From positions 1 to 64,000 of the forward strand of contig NZ_CANMQS010000008.1 of assembly GCF_947500075.1 (NCBI RefSeq): 64,000 nt of DNA, written 5' to 3'. Below are positions 1 through 9,455 of this stretch, piece after piece. Below the pieces are notes generated by a model. That model was not told the DNA's origin. It saw only the letters and a list, made by a program, of their open reading frames with translations, and made no database searches. A program made the translations under genes and the position numbers. Positions within the stretch are counted from its first letter, which is position 1. The number at the start of each line of letters is the position of its first letter. The DNA comes from an uncultured Sulfitobacter sp. Its GTDB lineage: Bacteria; Pseudomonadota; Alphaproteobacteria; Rhodobacterales; Rhodobacteraceae.

Positions 1-77
1 CTTTGGTCGCTTGTTGGCCATGTGTCTCCTCCGTTTTCCTAAACATAGCGGAGGACCAATTCAGTGGGGGAGGATCA
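1..77 (-). mobile_element. End of an IS3-family-like insertion sequence (terminal repeat plus first codons of the OrfA transposase), truncated by window edge
   Basis: Reverse complement reads TGATCCTCCCCCACTGAATTGG...ACGGAGGAGACACATGGCCAACAAGCGACCAAAG: an IS3-like terminus, Shine-Dalgarno and ATG (complement 19-21) encoding MANKRPK, the recalled N-terminus of IS3-type OrfA proteins. Only 7 codons are visible. Confidence 0.6.
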
Positions 78-283
78 CCCCACCATCAGTACTGGACATC
101 GTGATACTGGGCTTTGGCTCCAGACATCGAAAAAATCGTAGATACCGTAAGCGAGACGTCGTGGAATTCTTAGCTTTCCGGGAATTACAAAGACTGCACC
201 CTGACCCAACACAACGATCAAACATTGAGGGTAATCCGTTACAACCAACTCACTGGCGACAACGGGAGATGCGGATCGCTGAG

Positions 284-1885
284 CTAGTTTGGTTGCGCAC
301 TTTTGAAGTAGGAAGGGAAGTTCGTCATTTCCTTAGAAAGACCGGGTAGCATCGCTTCGCTCTTCCCATAGATATCTGCGGAACCACCGGATGACCGCCC
401 GGTGATGTAGAGCTTTGCGGCATCCGACATGCCCGACCCAGTTGCTCGATCTTCAAAGAGGTGTCTCCAGCCGTGAGTTGGGCGAAGGAGAGGGCGATCA
501 AGACCTAGGGGACCTCTAACCCAATCACTGACATTATTGGCGGCACGTTTCGAGAAAAGCCTACGTTCAGATTCCTCGGCCTCTGAGACTGCAAATGACA
601 GAAACCCTTCGTGAATGAGGTCGTCATGGATCGGAACTGTTCTCTCGCTGAAGCGGTTTTTGAGTTTTCGCCCACCCATAGTGGTGAGACGCATGAACCA
701 AATACCCGAAACCTGAAAGAACGAGGATGGTGACAGTTGAGCTATCTCGTTCACTCTTGCGCCTGAGTATGCACAGACCCACGAAATCCAACGCAAATCT
801 GCCTTCTCTTCCCTACGTGCCGCCTTAAGGACCAACTCAGCCTCGGACAGCTTGAAGGCCCTTTCACCTTCTGGAACGGGCTCGGCTTCGGGAACTTCTA
901 CGAGCGCAAGCGGATTTGATACTGGAAACAGGTCTCCGAGCTCTTGCCTTCGCGCCCAAGAGATAACCGTTCGCACGTTTTGTATGCGCTGGCCAATTGT
1001 GTTTGCTGCCAACTTACCCTCAGCGAGCATCTTTCGTTTCCATGCGTCGGCTTCCCGTGCAGTAACCGTTGATATTAGGTCACTTCCTCGGTGGGTTGAA
1101 AACTCTCTCACTGCTTTCTCGAACTTTTCAATCGTGCCAACGCGCGTCTCAGCAACGTGGGGAACTCCACGTCTTTCATCCACTTGCCGTCGAATGACCT
1201 CCCCAAAGGTAAGTTCTGAGATGCTGTTCTTCGATTTTGCTTCCGCCCGCTCCACACTGGCCCCTCGATAGGGTGGGTATTTGCTGGACTGACCAGTGTC
1301 GGAGTAGTCGCCACGAGCCTTCATTAGGTTGATCTCTGCCATGTTCGACATAGCATCTGCGACATGACTAAGAAGCTTGGTCCGCGACGCGGCGTCGACA
1401 TTTCGATGCTCTGCCGTAAGGAACGCATCAACGACAGGCCCATACCGTTCTTCCAAAGCGTGTGCTCTGATTCTTTCGTCTGGGACACTCAGGGGAGACT
1501 TGCCCCCGTGAACGGCCTGCTTGTCCAGTTGCTGCACCCGCGTCCATCTATCGACTGGACCCGGATTGTTATCAAAGGCTTCAACCCAACGCGCACGTAT
1601 TTCTCCTGCGATTGCCAGCGAGGTCTTGTGATCCAGCGGCTTTGGACCAGTACGCACAGCCTCATAGTGTTGTTGAAGGGCAGCGAGGACCGCGATCAAT
1701 CTAGCCTTGGCCTCAACCGCATCTTTCGTCTGTAAAGATGTCTCGAAATGATCACGAAGAGTAACGGTTTTTTTCCGTGTCCCAATTGGAACGGACAACG
1801 AAGTTCCTCTCAGCCGCTCAACTAGATCGGCGGGAACACGCACACGGACATGAAAAGTACTCCCGCGCTTGACTGGCTTCGGCAT
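284..1885 (-). CDS. Tyrosine-type site-specific recombinase/integrase (DUF6538-like N-terminus)
   Basis: ORF 284..1897; likely start MPKPVKRGSTFHVRVRVP; C-terminal catalytic-domain-like region (GARVNEIAQL...HGWRHLFEDRA...IYGKS); adjacent to tRNA 3' end. Confidence 0.85.
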   Translation of the reverse strand: MPKPVKRGSTFHVRVRVPADLVERLRGTSLSVPIGTRKKTVTLRDHFETSLQTKDAVEAKARLIAVLAALQQHYEAVRTGPKPLDHKTSLAIAGEIRARWVEAFDNNPGPVDRWTRVQQLDKQAVHGGKSPLSVPDERIRAHALEERYGPVVDAFLTAEHRNVDAASRTKLLSHVADAMSNMAEINLMKARGDYSDTGQSSKYPPYRGASVERAEAKSKNSISELTFGEVIRRQVDERRGVPHVAETRVGTIEKFEKAVREFSTHRGSDLISTVTAREADAWKRKMLAEGKLAANTIGQRIQNVRTVISWARRQELGDLFPVSNPLALVEVPEAEPVPEGERAFKLSEAELVLKAARREEKADLRWISWVCAYSGARVNEIAQLSPSSFFQVSGIWFMRLTTMGGRKLKNRFSERTVPIHDDLIHEGFLSFAVSEAEESERRLFSKRAANNVSDWVRGPLGLDRPLLRPTHGWRHLFEDRATGSGMSDAAKLYITGRSSGGSADIYGKSEAMLPGLSKEMTNFPSYFKSAQPN

Positions 1886-1977
1886 TGATAACCCCATTGT
1901 GTAGCACCTCTGTGTAACAGTTGGTGCGCTACGTACTCTATAAATTACAAGAGCTTACCTATACCAATGAGATAGTA

Positions 1978-2052
1978 TGGTGGGTGATAAGAGATTTGAA
2001 CTCCTGACATCTTCGATGTGAACGAAGCGCTCTACCACTGAGCTAATCACCC
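1978..2052 (-). tRNA. tRNA-Val (anticodon CAC), CCA encoded
   Basis: Reverse complement GGGTGATTAGCTCAGTGGTAGAGCGCTTCGTTCACATCGAAGATGTCAGGAGTTCAAATCTCTTATCACCCACCA folds as a cloverleaf: 7-bp acceptor GGGTGAT/ATCACCC, anticodon loop TTCACAT. Confidence 0.93.
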
Positions 2053-2131
2053 GTGCCGTTCGATTTAGCCAATAGGCGCCATACCTGCAAGAGGGCGGCG
2101 GCAAAAAAGCGTGGCCTGCCGGACATGGTCC

Positions 2132-2566
2132 TCAATGCGCCTTGGACTGCCTGATCTTGGCTGTAAAAACACGCGCGTTGGGCATGTCCTTCTCGCGCCG
2201 CACCTTGAGTTTGCCCAGCGGCGGCAGAACCAACTCGCGCTTTTCCGCAAGCGCGTCGCCGAGTGCCGCGAGCGTCGCTTCGACAACGGGTTTTGCATCC
2301 TTTTTCTTGATGCCCGACCGCGCGACAACGTCGTCGATCAGTTCTTTCTTGCGCAGTTCGGGCCCAAGGATCACTGACTTGGGCGCGTCGACCACGGCGG
2401 GCTGTGCCGACGGGGCGGGTTTTGGGGCACTGCCTGTTACCGGGCTGACTGGCGCAATCTTGGGCGCGGGTTTGGCGGCGACGGTCTTTGCTTTGGGTGC
2501 GCTGGACCGGGGCGCTGCCTTTGGGGCCGCGGCCGCTTTTGGTTTTTTGCTGGCGGTGGTGCTCAT
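2132..2566 (-). CDS. HU-family DNA-binding protein with Lys/Ala/Pro-rich N-terminal extension
   Basis: C-terminal half KKELIDDVVARSGIKKKDAKPVVEATLAALGDALAEKRELVLPPLGKLKVRREKD is HU/IHF-like; N-terminal ~60 aa is low complexity (KKPKAAAAPKAAPRSSAPKAK). Lies downstream of lon. Confidence 0.8.
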   Translation of the reverse strand: MSTTASKKPKAAAAPKAAPRSSAPKAKTVAAKPAPKIAPVSPVTGSAPKPAPSAQPAVVDAPKSVILGPELRKKELIDDVVARSGIKKKDAKPVVEATLAALGDALAEKRELVLPPLGKLKVRREKDMPNARVFTAKIRQSKAH

Positions 2567-2705
2567 CTTAACCCTCACTGGTTTTTGTTATGGTTTTGCC
2601 AAACCCTACCGCAGAACCGGGTAAAACGCCAGTTCAGGGAGTGGCATTTCACAGATCACACCGACGCAACAGCATCGGTTTGACCACAACCTGTTGTGGG
2701 TACAT

Positions 2706-2738
2706 AAAAAAAGCCCCCGACATACCGGGGGCTTTTCC
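2706..2738 (-). terminator. Rho-independent terminator downstream of lon
   Basis: Stem agcccccg-acata-cgggggct followed on the minus strand by a T-run. Confidence 0.85.
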
Positions 2739-2758
2739 ATTTTAGACCTCTGGGCAGA

Positions 2759-5170
2759 TCAATGCGCTGTTGCGGCGTCCCCTGCCCCGGATTTCGCGGC
2801 AAGTGTGGCTGCCGCCGCTGCATCTTCCGCTTCCTGATCCCATTCGATGGCTTCGGGAACTGCGGTCAATGCCTGCTCCAGCACTTCGGACACATGGCTG
2901 ACGGGGATGATGGTCAGCCCCTCTTTCACGTTGTCCGGAATCTCCGGCAGGTCTTTTTCGTTGTCCTGCGGGATCAGCACCGTGGTGATGCCACCGCGCA
3001 GAGCGGCGAGCAGCTTTTCCTTCAAGCCACCGATGGGCATGGCGTTGCCGCGCAGGCTGACTTCACCGGTCATCGCGATGTCCTTGCGCACCGGGATCTG
3101 TGTCAACACTGACACGATAGAAGTCACCATCGCCAGACCAGCGGAGGGGCCATCCTTGGGCGTTGCGCCATCGGGCACGTGCACGTGGATGTCCAGCGCA
3201 TCGAACTTCGGCGGCTTCACCCCGATCTTGGGCGAGATGGAGCGCACATAGGAGCTGGCCGCGTCGATGCTTTCCTTCATCACATCGCCGAGCTTGCCGG
3301 TGGTCTTCATCCGGCCTTTGCCCGGCAGGCGCAGCGCTTCGATCTGAAGCAGCTCCCCCCCGACGGAAGTATAGGCAAGGCCCGTGACCACGCCGATCTG
3401 ATCTTCTTTTTCGGCCAGACCGTAGCGGTGTTTGCGCACGCCCAGGAAATCATCAAGGTTGTCACCGTCAACGGTCACGCTGTCGGCTTCTTTCTTAATG
3501 ATCTTGGTCAGCGACTTCCGCGCCACTTTGGCGATCTCACGCTCCAGGTTCCGCACGCCCGCCTCACGGGTGTAGTACCGGATCATGCCGGTAAGCGCGC
3601 TGTCCTCGATCTCGAACTCCTTGGCCTTGAGGCCATGGTTCTTGATCTGCTTGGGCACCAGGTGCTGCTTGGCGATCTCGCGCTTTTCATCCTCGGTATA
3701 GCCCGCCAGCGGAATGATCTCCATCCGGTCGAGCAATGGCCCCGGCATGTTGTAGCTGTTGGACGTGGTCAGGAACATCACGTTCGACAGGTCGTATTCG
3801 ACCTCCAGATAGTGATCCACGAAAGTGGAGTTCTGTTCCGGATCAAGCACTTCGAGCATGGCAGACGCCGGATCGCCCCGGAAATCCTGCCCCATCTTGT
3901 CAATCTCATCCAACAAAATCAGCGGATTTGTTGTCTTCGCCTTTTTCAGCGCCTGAATGATCTTGCCGGGCATGGAGCCGATGTAGGTCCGGCGGTGGCC
4001 GCGGATCTCAGATTCGTCACGCACGCCGCCAAGGGAGATGCGGATGAATTCACGCCCCGTTGCCTTGGCCACGGATTTGCCAAGCGAGGTTTTACCCACG
4101 CCGGGAGGGCCCACAAGACACATGATCGGGCCTTTGAGCTTGGAGGAGCGTTGTTGCACCGCGAGGTATTCGACGATGCGTTCTTTCACCTTTTCAAGAC
4201 CGTAGTGGTCGTTATCAAGGATCTCCTGCGCCTTGCCGAGGTTCTTTTTCACGCGGGATTTCTTGCCCCACGGGATCGACAGCATCCAGTCAAGATAGTT
4301 GCGCACCACGGTTGCTTCGGCGGACATCGGGCTCATGTTCTTGAGCTTTTTCAGTTCCGCATCCGCCTTTTCGCGGGCTTCCTTGCTCAGCTTGGTTTCG
4401 GCGATTTTCTCTTCAAGTTCAGCAACTTCGTTCTTGCCGTCCTCGCCATCGCCCAGCTCCTGCTGGATCGCTTTCATCTGTTCGTTGAGGTAATACTCGC
4501 GCTGGGTCCGCTCCATCTGGGACTTCACGCGGGTTTTGATCTTTTTCTCAACCTGCAAGACAGACATTTCGCCCTGCATCAGGCCGTAGACTTTTTCCAG
4601 CCGCTCAGACACGGACAGCGTTTCCAGAAGGTCCTGCTTCTGGTCCACTTCAATGCCAAGGTGACCGGCAACGAGGTCCGCCAGACGCGCGGGCTCAGAG
4701 GTTTCACCCACGGCTGCAAGCGCCTCATCCGGCACGTTTTTCTTGACTTTGGCATAGCGTTCGAACTCATCCGCGACGGAGCGCAGCAGCGCTTCGGTCG
4801 TGGCGGCGTCACCGGGCATTTCGGTGAGATACTCCGCGCGCGCTTCAAAGAAATTGTCGTTCTCAAGATAGTCGGTGATGCGCACCCGCGCCTGCCCTTC
4901 GACAAGGACTTTTACAGTGCCATCGGGCAGTTTCAGCAGTTGCAGCACATTGGCCAGCACGCCGGCCTTGAAGATGCCATCGGAAGTGGGATCGTCTTCA
5001 CCGGGGTCGACCTGGCTGGACAACAGGATCTGTTTGTCATCCGCCATCACCTCTTCCAAGGCGCGGACCGACTTTTCGCGTCCCACAAACAGCGGCACAA
5101 TCATATGGGGGAAGACCACGATATCGCGCAGAGGCAATACAGGGTAGGACGCGTTCAAAGGCTCTAACAT
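2759..5170 (-). CDS. lon: ATP-dependent endopeptidase Lon
   Basis: Walker A GPPGVGKTSLGKS, Lon catalytic PKDGPSAGLAM, start MLEPLNASYPVLPLRDIVVFPHMIVPLFVGR. Confidence 0.98.
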   Translation of the reverse strand: MLEPLNASYPVLPLRDIVVFPHMIVPLFVGREKSVRALEEVMADDKQILLSSQVDPGEDDPTSDGIFKAGVLANVLQLLKLPDGTVKVLVEGQARVRITDYLENDNFFEARAEYLTEMPGDAATTEALLRSVADEFERYAKVKKNVPDEALAAVGETSEPARLADLVAGHLGIEVDQKQDLLETLSVSERLEKVYGLMQGEMSVLQVEKKIKTRVKSQMERTQREYYLNEQMKAIQQELGDGEDGKNEVAELEEKIAETKLSKEAREKADAELKKLKNMSPMSAEATVVRNYLDWMLSIPWGKKSRVKKNLGKAQEILDNDHYGLEKVKERIVEYLAVQQRSSKLKGPIMCLVGPPGVGKTSLGKSVAKATGREFIRISLGGVRDESEIRGHRRTYIGSMPGKIIQALKKAKTTNPLILLDEIDKMGQDFRGDPASAMLEVLDPEQNSTFVDHYLEVEYDLSNVMFLTTSNSYNMPGPLLDRMEIIPLAGYTEDEKREIAKQHLVPKQIKNHGLKAKEFEIEDSALTGMIRYYTREAGVRNLEREIAKVARKSLTKIIKKEADSVTVDGDNLDDFLGVRKHRYGLAEKEDQIGVVTGLAYTSVGGELLQIEALRLPGKGRMKTTGKLGDVMKESIDAASSYVRSISPKIGVKPPKFDALDIHVHVPDGATPKDGPSAGLAMVTSIVSVLTQIPVRKDIAMTGEVSLRGNAMPIGGLKEKLLAALRGGITTVLIPQDNEKDLPEIPDNVKEGLTIIPVSHVSEVLEQALTAVPEAIEWDQEAEDAAAAATLAAKSGAGDAATAH

Positions 5171-5243
5171 GCTCTTTTCCTTATATTTAGCAAGACGATG
5201 GGGCCCCTTGAGCAGGCAACCGCCGACGTCTCCTGTTTGGGGG

Positions 5244-5272
5244 ATATGGCACCCACCCCCGCCTGTTTCAAT
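5244..5272 (-). promoter_or_regulatory. Possible sigma-32-type promoter upstream of lon
   Basis: Minus strand reads cATTGAAAcaggcgggggtgggtgCCATATcccc, resembling the heat-shock consensus (TTGAAA, ~16 nt, CCATNT). Confidence 0.35.
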
Positions 5273-5406
5273 GCCCTTCACGGGCTGTTGTGCGCATCAT
5301 CGGCTAAGGTCGGGCCGCTTGCAACCCATCGTCTTGTCTAGGTTTATGCGAAATTGACGCAGCTTTGAGGGCCAGACAGATACTCCGGAAGTCTACGTCT
5401 GGCCAC

Positions 5407-6534
5407 CTAAAGCGGATCAATATCGCCCTGCGCGCGGGTGGCGTGGAAATCGGCCTGCCAGGCAGCAAAGGTGCCTGCGGCGATTGCATCACGCATACCC
5501 GCCATAATGTCCTGATAGTATTGAAGGTTATGCCATGTCAGCAGCATCGAGCTGATGATCTCCTGACTTCGGAACACATGGTGCAGATAGGCGCGGGAAT
5601 AGTTGCGACAGGCGGGACAGGTACAGTTTTCATCCAGCGGGCGCGGGTCATCCATGTGCCGCGCGTTTTTGATGTTCAGAACGCCTAAACGTGTAAACAC
5701 CTGCCCCGTCCGGCCAGAGCGGGACGGCAGCACGCAATCCATCATGTCGATGCCCCGCGCCACGGCGCCCACGATGTCATCCGGTTTGCCCACGCCCATC
5801 AGGTAGCGCGGCTTGTCTGTGGGCAGTTGCTCTGGCGCGTAATCCAGACAGCCGAACATTGCCGCCTGCCCTTCGCCCACGGCGAGGCCCCCCACCGCAT
5901 AGCCGTCAAACTCGATCTCCCGCAGCGCCTCCGCCGATGCCCGGCGCAGGTCTTCCTCCAGCCCGCCTTGCTGAATGCCGAAAAGTGCATGGCCGGGGCG
6001 GTCGCCAAACGCCTGTTTGGAACGCGCAGCCCACCGCATGGACAATTCCATGCTGTTGGCAATCCGGTCCCGGTCCGCAGGCAGCGCGGGGCATTCGTCG
6101 AAACACATCACGATGTCAGAGCCCAGAAGCGCCTGAATTTCCATGGATCTTTCGGGGGTGATTTCGTGTTTGGACCCATCAATGTGGCTTTTGAAGGTGA
6201 CCCCCCGCTCGGTCAGCTTGCGCAGATCGGCAAGGCTCATCACCTGAAAGCCGCCTGAATCCGTGAGGATCGGCTTGTCCCAGTTCATGAATTTGTGCAG
6301 CCCCCCCAGCCAGTCGATCCGTTCGGCCGTGGGGCGCAGCATCAGATGATAGGTGTTGCCCAGTAGGATGTCCGCACCGGTGGAAGCCACACTATCCGGC
6401 ATCATCGCCTTGACCGTCGCCGCGGTGCCCACAGGCATGAAAGCAGGCGTGCGGATGTCGCCACGGGTCGTGTGGATCACCCCGGCGCGGGCGCGGCCAT
6501 CGGTGGCGTTCAGATCAAAGGAAATGCGGGTCAT
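5407..6534 (-). CDS. tgt: Queuine tRNA-ribosyltransferase
   Basis: Start [41 protein letters not shown], Zn site [16 protein letters not shown]. Confidence 0.97.
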   Translation of the reverse strand: MTRISFDLNATDGRARAGVIHTTRGDIRTPAFMPVGTAATVKAMMPDSVASTGADILLGNTYHLMLRPTAERIDWLGGLHKFMNWDKPILTDSGGFQVMSLADLRKLTERGVTFKSHIDGSKHEITPERSMEIQALLGSDIVMCFDECPALPADRDRIANSMELSMRWAARSKQAFGDRPGHALFGIQQGGLEEDLRRASAEALREIEFDGYAVGGLAVGEGQAAMFGCLDYAPEQLPTDKPRYLMGVGKPDDIVGAVARGIDMMDCVLPSRSGRTGQVFTRLGVLNIKNARHMDDPRPLDENCTCPACRNYSRAYLHHVFRSQEIISSMLLTWHNLQYYQDIMAGMRDAIAAGTFAAWQADFHATRAQGDIDPL

Positions 6535-6601
6535 ACCGTGCTCTTTCTTGGTTGGATGCGGGCCTAGCCCATGCACTCAGAACTTGCAATTGGGCAGTTT
6601 T

Positions 6602-6647
6602 CTCACCAAATGGGAGGGCAAAGCCTCACCAAATGGGAGGGCAAAGC
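6602..6647 (+). repeat. Two perfect 23-bp tandem copies of CTCACCAAATGGGAGGGCAAAGC
   Basis: Direct reading: copies 6602-6624 and 6625-6647. Confidence 0.95.
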
Positions 6648-6671
6648 GCCAATAGATTTAGGGACTTATTT

Positions 6672-7565
6672 GTGAGCATCGAAGAACTTATCCTCGGCAT
6701 CCTGCAAGACAACGTCGCCTTTCTGCTGTTGGCGGCTCTCGTTGTGGTGGTCATTGTCAAAGCGGTAAAAATCGTGCCGCAATCCGAACAACACGTGATT
6801 GAGCGGTTTGGCCGCCTGCGGTCGGTGCTTGGGCCGGGGATCAACATGATCGTGCCGTTCATCGACCGGGTGGCGCATAAGATCTCCATCCTGGAGCGCC
6901 AGCTGCCCACCGCCAGTCAGGACGCGATCACCCGCGACAACGTGTTGGTGCAGGTCGACACCTCCGTCTTCTACCGCATCACGGAGCCGGAAAAGACCGT
7001 CTACCGCATCCGCGATGTGGATTCAGCGATTGCCACCACAGTCGCCGGCATCGTGCGGGCGGAAATCGGCAAGATGGATCTGGATGAGGTACAGGCGAAC
7101 CGGTCTTCCCTGATCATGACCATCAAGACCACGGTTGAGGATGCCGTGGATAGTTGGGGCATCGAAGTAACCCGCGCGGAAATCCTCGATGTGAACCTTG
7201 ATGCCGCAACCCGTGCGGCGATGATGCAGCAGCTCAACGCCGAACGCGCACGCCGCGCGCAGGTGACGGAGGCCGAAGGCTCCAAACGCGCGGTCGAACT
7301 TGCGGCGGATGCGGAACTTTATGCGTCAGAGCAAGCCGCCAAGGCGCGCCGGGTGCTGGCCGAAGCCGAAGCCTATGCCACGCAGGTCGTCGCGGTCGCC
7401 ATCGACGAAAACGGGCTGGAAGCGGCGCAATACCAGATCGCCCTGAAACAGGTCGAGGCGCTGAGCGCGATGGGTGCAGGCAACGGCAATCAGACCGTTG
7501 TGGTGCCCGCGCAGGTGCTTGATGCTTTTGGCGATGCCTTCAAGCTGCTGCGGGGACGTGAGTGA
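6672..7565 (+). CDS. SPFH/Band-7 family membrane protein (QmcA/stomatin-like)
   Basis: GTG start likely at 6672; VKIVPQSEQHVIERFGRLRSVLGPGINMIVPFIDRV; C-terminal Ala-rich coiled-coil; overlaps the NfeD gene. Confidence 0.93.
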   Translation: MSIEELILGILQDNVAFLLLAALVVVVIVKAVKIVPQSEQHVIERFGRLRSVLGPGINMIVPFIDRVAHKISILERQLPTASQDAITRDNVLVQVDTSVFYRITEPEKTVYRIRDVDSAIATTVAGIVRAEIGKMDLDEVQANRSSLIMTIKTTVEDAVDSWGIEVTRAEILDVNLDAATRAAMMQQLNAERARRAQVTEAEGSKRAVELAADAELYASEQAAKARRVLAEAEAYATQVVAVAIDENGLEAAQYQIALKQVEALSAMGAGNGNQTVVVPAQVLDAFGDAFKLLRGRE

Positions 7566-7840
7566 TGGCGGATTATCTTTCCCTTTGGTGGATGTGGATC
7601 TGCATCGCGCTGGTGGTTGGCTTGATTGAATTGCTTGCGCCCGGTTTCATCTTCCTCGGGTTCGCCCTGGGTGCGCTGGTCATGGCTGCGGTGGTTTTTG
7701 TTGTGCCGGGTCTGTCGGTGCCGGTCATGCTGGCGCTTTTTGCGATCCTGTCGCTGATTGCATGGATTGTGCTGCGGCAGGTGTTCAGACGTCAGTCGTC
7801 CGGCGCGCGTATCGTCACCCGCGACATCAACGAAAACTGA
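7562..7840 (+). CDS. NfeD family protein
   Basis: Small multi-TM protein translationally coupled to the SPFH gene (classic pair); GLIELLAPGFIFLGFALGALVMA. Confidence 0.88.
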   Translation: MMADYLSLWWMWICIALVVGLIELLAPGFIFLGFALGALVMAAVVFVVPGLSVPVMLALFAILSLIAWIVLRQVFRRQSSGARIVTRDINEN

Positions 7841-7910
7841 CGCCCGACCCATTGCTTGAGGTCACCTGCCCCGCCTGCTACCCCAAGGTCCTGAACAACG
7901 GGAGCAGGCC

Positions 7911-9290
7911 ATGGAAGAACTGACATTCGGATGGGAAGAATGGATTGCCCTGCCCGACCTGGGGCTGCCTGCACTCAAAGCCAAGGTGGACACAGGTGCC
8001 CGCACCTCTGCCCTGCATGCACATGACATCGAAATCTTCGGCCCCGCCGCCAAACCCAAGGTGCGCTTCAACGTGCATCCGATTGCGGGCCGCGAAGACA
8101 TTTCCATCACCTGCTCGGCGCCGCTGGTGGACCGGCGCGAGGTCACCTCGTCCAACGGTGAAAGCGAACAACGTTTTGTGATTTCCACCCTGCTGGACGT
8201 GGGCGGGCAAAGCTGGCCCATCGAAGTCACCCTCACCAACCGCGCAGGCATGAACAGCCGGATGCTGCTGGGCCGTCAGGCGCTGGGGGATCACATCACC
8301 ATCTCCGCCACTGAACGCAAAATGCAGCCTGAACTGAGCTATGACGTCTACCACACGGCTTCCCTGCGCCGCGCTGCCCCACAGCGCGCCCTGCGCATCG
8401 CCGTGCTCAGCCGCGAAGACAACTATTCTACCCGCCGCCTTGTCGAAGTGGGCGAAGACCGTGGCCACACCGTCGAAGTCATCGACACCACCCGCTGCTA
8501 CATGGCAATCAACACCATGGCCCCCGAAGTGCACTACGACGGCAAACGCCTGCCCCGCTATGACGCGGTGATCCCCCGCATCGGCGCGTCGGTCACGCCC
8601 TACGGCTGTGCGGTGATCCGCCAGTTTGAAACCATCGGCACCTATTGCGTGAACGGCTCTGCCGGTATCCTCGCCAGCCGCGACAAACTGCACGCCCATC
8701 AGGTGCTGGCGGGCAAGCGCATCGGCATGCCCACCACGGCCTTTGCAGCCTCCCCCAAAGACACGTCAAACCTGATGGCGCTTGTGGGCACCGCCCCGCT
8801 GATTGTGAAACTGCTGGAATCCACCCAAGGCAAAGGCGTGGTGCTGGCCGAAACCAAAAAGGCCGCCGAATCCGTGATCGACGCCTTCCGGGGCCTCAAA
8901 GCAAACTTTCTGGTGCAGGATTTCGTCAAGGAAGCCGCAGGCGAAGACATCCGCTGTCTGGTGGTCGCAGGCAAGGTTGTCGCCGCGATGAAACGCACCG
9001 GGGCCGATGGTGATTTCCGCTCCAACCTGCACCGGGGCGGGTCGGCCAAAGTCGTGCGCATCACCAAAGAGGAACGCGACACCGCCGTCCGCGCCGCCCG
9101 CGCCTTTGGCTTGGGCAAGGCTGGCGTGGATTTGCTGCGTTCGGAAACCGGCCCCAAAGTGCTCGAGGTCAACTCCTCTCCCGGTTTCGAGGGCATCGAA
9201 ACCGCCACAGGCAAGGATATCGTCGGCAAGATCTATGATCAGATCGAAGCGCGGGTAAAACCCCAGCCCCTGCGCAAACGCAAAAGCTGA
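7911..9290 (+). CDS. rimK: Fusion of RimK-associated zinc/retropepsin-like protease domain with RimK-type ATP-grasp glutamate ligase
   Basis: N-terminus [28 protein letters not shown]-terminus RimK ATP-grasp ([33 protein letters not shown]...[14 protein letters not shown]). Confidence 0.9.
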   Translation: MEELTFGWEEWIALPDLGLPALKAKVDTGARTSALHAHDIEIFGPAAKPKVRFNVHPIAGREDISITCSAPLVDRREVTSSNGESEQRFVISTLLDVGGQSWPIEVTLTNRAGMNSRMLLGRQALGDHITISATERKMQPELSYDVYHTASLRRAAPQRALRIAVLSREDNYSTRRLVEVGEDRGHTVEVIDTTRCYMAINTMAPEVHYDGKRLPRYDAVIPRIGASVTPYGCAVIRQFETIGTYCVNGSAGILASRDKLHAHQVLAGKRIGMPTTAFAASPKDTSNLMALVGTAPLIVKLLESTQGKGVVLAETKKAAESVIDAFRGLKANFLVQDFVKEAAGEDIRCLVVAGKVVAAMKRTGADGDFRSNLHRGGSAKVVRITKEERDTAVRAARAFGLGKAGVDLLRSETGPKVLEVNSSPGFEGIETATGKDIVGKIYDQIEARVKPQPLRKRKS

Positions 9291-9455
9291 CCCCTCCCCT
9301 CAACCTTGCCCTCCCACCCGTCTTCCAAATGGGTCAAAAAACCTGGGGCGTTTGAGGGGGCCAACAGTGATGCGCCATTGGTTCAAGCACAAGGGCGGCG
9401 CCCCTCATTCAAAAATAAAATCGCGTCGCGCTTCAGCGCGTCCTCCAGATCAACC

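Noticed and set aside
11-349. 112-aa + strand ORF at window start
   Set aside because: Runs across an IS end and into the 3' part of the integrase on the other strand; no ribosome-binding site or domain evident.
3179-5167. 662-aa + strand ORF opposite lon
   Set aside because: Antisense to a confidently identified lon gene; His/Leu-rich composition typical of the shadow frame of a GC-rich gene.
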